A stretch of 64,000 nt of DNA from Chlorokybus atmophyticus (taxonomy: Eukaryota; Streptophyta; Chlorokybophyceae; Chlorokybales; Chlorokybaceae): contig RHPI01001428.1 in NCBI GenBank assembly GCA_009103225.1, positions 281,316 to 345,315 of the forward strand, written 5' to 3'. Positions 62,192 through 64,000 of this stretch are shown in pieces. Made by a program: the position numbers and the translations under genes. The first letter of the stretch is position 1. Each line of letters begins with the position of its first letter. A model generated the notes under the pieces. That model was not told where the DNA came from, did not search any database, and saw nothing but the letters and a program-made list of their open reading frames with translations.

Positions 62192-62913
62192 TGTGGGCGT
62201 ATGGGCGTTTGTGCATCCACACTCGTGACTGCACACACGCGTGTGTGTACGTCTGCACGTTTTGAATTGCTGTAAGGCACAATAACACATCCCCCCTCAC
62301 ACGCCATCTCTCCCACCACAGCGCGTCCTCGGCAGCCAACTCCCCTTTCGCCCTAATGGCCTTCTCCGCCGCCAGCGGCACCGCATTTCAATACCGCACA
62401 ACAGGTTACACAAACAAACAAACAAGCCTGAACCACTCACTGATTCACCAACTGATTCACTAACTCACTAAACTCTCCCCTGTTTCCCCCCAGTCGGCGG
62501 CACCGCCATCTCCGTCAACGACGCCACTCGCAAGGTCGCTCCCCTCTGGGTCCGCTTGATCCGATCCTCCTCCTCTGGTCTCGTGACCGCGTTCACCAGT
62601 GCGGACGGCCTGGCGTGGAAGCAGCAAGGGGCCCCGGTCGCGCTGCCGTTCAACGGGACAGGCACGGACGTCCAGTTCGCCGTCGGGCTGGCGGTCTCGG
62701 CGCACAACGTCAACAGCGTGTGCAACGCGACGTTCGACACTGTGGCGGTAGGTGTTGCAAAGTGTGTGTGTGTGTGTCTGTGTGCAGGGAAGTGTGCGTG
62801 TACGCGCAAACGTAGACGCGCGTGCGCGCGTATGTGCGTGTGATGGCGTGTGTGTGTGTGTGCACGTGTCTCATGGTTGCTTGGCTGTTTTGCAGATTCC
62901 TGGCTACTTGTAA
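57566..62913 (+). CDS. Secreted M12-type (reprolysin-like) metalloprotease with C-terminal beta domains
   Basis: Fifteen exons (57566-57787, 58179-58268, 58396-58431, 58535-58667, 58750-58840, 58921-59119, 59258-60193, 60375-60555, 60859-60983, 61079-61396, 61602-61835, 61926-62107, 62322-62404, 62494-62747, 62896-62913) give 1033 residues. Order: signal peptide (1-37); prodomain like that of ADAM proteases (about 60-190, with CGTIAGRPDSHIRGAL and FYYIEPLPG); a His-rich stretch (DEHDHDHEHAHDHG) near 215; a catalytic domain with HELGHTFNAVHCD at about 431-443 and a Met-turn (FTMNS) near 454; a Pro-rich hinge (runs of PPPPP); two related beta modules (RTENVSYLVVEAG and ETVSYLALARP types); and a DUF1349-like concanavalin fold (WAKAGVMIR, WVRLIRSS, SADGLAWKQQG). 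The zinc motif has Asn in place of the usual Gly (HExxHxxNxxH). Likely acts on wall or matrix proteins. Exon 2 ends at a GC donor, CAG/GCAAGG. Confidence 0.85.
58303..58332 (+). repeat. (GT)n microsatellite in a protease-gene intron
   Basis: About a dozen GT units. Other introns of the same gene carry CA, TGCG and GCAC runs (57837-57853, 58672-58712, 59150-59195, 60583-60605, 60690-60775, 62157-62200). Confidence 0.9.
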
Positions 62914-63473
62914 ACTGGACTGCAATCGTCACACATTCTGTGCGCACGAGTCGCATTGACTCGTGCGTGGGTGTCCGACTCAGACACCTGCGCAAGATAG
63001 TACAGCAGCTTTCACCATTCAGATTACAATTTGAGATTTCAACAGCCTCTACATTGTTAGAATTTATTGGGTGGGTATTGTTTAAAACATTGGTCTACTT
63101 CATAGCTTTGGCAGCCTTGGCACGCATTGGCTGGGCTGACAACATACCGGTCCAGCAGTTGTTGCTCCTTCCAGCTATGTTGCTGCCTTGAGTTTTCCCT
63201 CTTGCTAGCTTGCTTATGCTGGTACCAGCCAGTTGCGATTGATGCACAACACAGCCCCACACTCGCCTACAAATCCACAGAACAGCAAGCATTCGAACGA
63301 AGTCACGGAGACAGCAGCAACGAGTTAGGGCACAATTTGACAAGTGCATGCCGTGTGTGATCTTACGGACGTGTTGCCAACGCCTCAGCGGAGGCGAGGG
63401 CGAGGGCGGCAATGTCGTCGTCATCGTCGTCGTCGGTTCGGTGGCGAGGGGTGTAGTCCTCCACGGGGACGCC
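62914..63473. other. Intergenic region after the protease gene
   Basis: 560 bp with no supported gene; leads to the promoter of the next gene on the plus strand. Confidence 0.45.
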
Positions 63474-64000
63474 ATGGGCGCTGAGGGCAGCAAGCCCGCG
63501 GCGGCGGCGGCGGCTGACCTGCCGGGTATCGTGACCGTGCGCTCATACGACCCGGCGGCGGCATCGGCTTCCTTGTCGTCGGTGTCGTCGGCGGCGTCAG
63601 CGTCCGCAGCGGGGGCGGGAGCCGGAGTTGAGGAGGCGGATAGGAGGAGTGAGCGGACGCCTGTTGAAACTCTGATAGCGCTGCAAACGGTGAGAAGTGA
63701 AGCGTTGAATGCATGTCCGCTTAGCTGCTGCTGCTCGCTCTCGCATGCATGAGAGACACGTGCATCTACAGGTTGACTATGAACAACAAACAGTGAATGC
63801 AAGTCCTTCGTGTCACTTCACAGTCGTGTTAGAGATAAAAGGAGTGGCCGCTGCGACCAATGCGATTGCAGGGCAATTCATTCGCTGTGTAAAGTATGCG
63901 TAGTTGCACAGCGAGTTTGTTCTGCAGAATCTCCTGATCAACTCATACCAAGTCATAGTTTTGACGCTACTCCGTGCTTACATCAGTGGTAGTTGAAGAG
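63474..64000 (+). CDS. Partial gene: N-terminus with possible myristoylation signal
   Basis: Exon 1 (63474-63689, 72 codons, donor ACG/GTGAGA) starts MGAEGSK, which fits the MGxxxSK signal for N-myristoylation at Gly2. It continues with Ala-, Ser- and Gly-rich low complexity and ends in RTPVETLIALQT. A next exon may begin at 63771 (VDYEQQT) after CTACAG. The gene runs off the window, so the product cannot be told. The GC-rich repeats (GCG, TCG) make chance open frames likely, but the ATG context and donor support it. Confidence 0.4.

Overview
The window is nuclear DNA of a photosynthetic eukaryote, most likely a green alga (Viridiplantae). The genes are rich in spliceosomal introns, and summed exons keep frame at every junction in most models. 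Several proteins are of plant type: a double-domain chloroplast co-chaperonin (Cpn20), a plastid-type MBL-fold protein, a ZIFL-type transporter, an Agenet/ENT chromatin protein, and an importin beta-1 of the length and style known from plants. Plant-type telo-boxes (AAACCCTAA) lie upstream of several genes. The species cannot be fixed from sequence alone.

Layout. 1-4.7 kb: an unrecognised multi-exon gene on the minus strand that is broken by stops and frameshifts, with a 44-bp direct-repeat pair. 4.7-6.9 kb: a 625-bp tandem duplication ending at a single N, then a truncated copy of an EF-hand gene. 8.3-10.3 kb (-): TAF8. 10.8-11.7 kb (+): degenerate EF-hand protein. 12.1-13.3 kb (-): intact EF-hand protein with an N-myristoylation signal. 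13.9-15.9 kb (+): sulfotransferase-like P-loop protein. 16-18.5 kb: intergenic with a decayed retroelement integrase. 18.5-22.1 kb (-): importin beta-1. 23.7-25.9 kb (+): MFS transporter. 26.5-27 kb: possible reverse-transcriptase remnant. 27.5-29.6 kb (+): plastid MBL-fold protein. 30.7-32.2 kb (-): MPLKIP/TTDN1-like protein. 33.5-35.2 kb (-): Agenet-ENT protein. 35.8-41.9 kb (+): transportin-3-like importin with 28 exons. 42.6-45.5 kb (-): GT61-like glycosyltransferase with an in-frame TGA and a long palindrome near its 3' end. 45.9-46.5 kb (-): tentative small gene. 48.3-49.8 kb (-): CPN20. 50.4-52.0 kb (+): unrecognised type I membrane protein with a duplicated exon. 52.2-57.3 kb: AT-rich island without genes. 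57.6-62.9 kb (+): secreted multidomain metzincin protease. 63.5 kb to the end (+): start of another gene.

Most genes are ordinary eukaryotic housekeeping genes with no operon logic. Functional threads are nuclear transport (two karyopherins), transcription and chromatin (TAF8, Agenet-ENT, MPLKIP-like), plastid proteins (Cpn20, MBL-fold), and calcium or membrane signalling (EF-hand genes, MGxxxSK starts). I found no defence system, CRISPR array, rRNA or tRNA gene. The most unusual points are a high share of GC-AG introns (5 of roughly 90), the Agenet-then-ENT domain order, an in-frame TGA in the glycosyltransferase, the EF-hand duplication, and signs that both single Ns mark unmerged contig overlaps. 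Exon coordinates were counted by hand and may be off by one or two bases.
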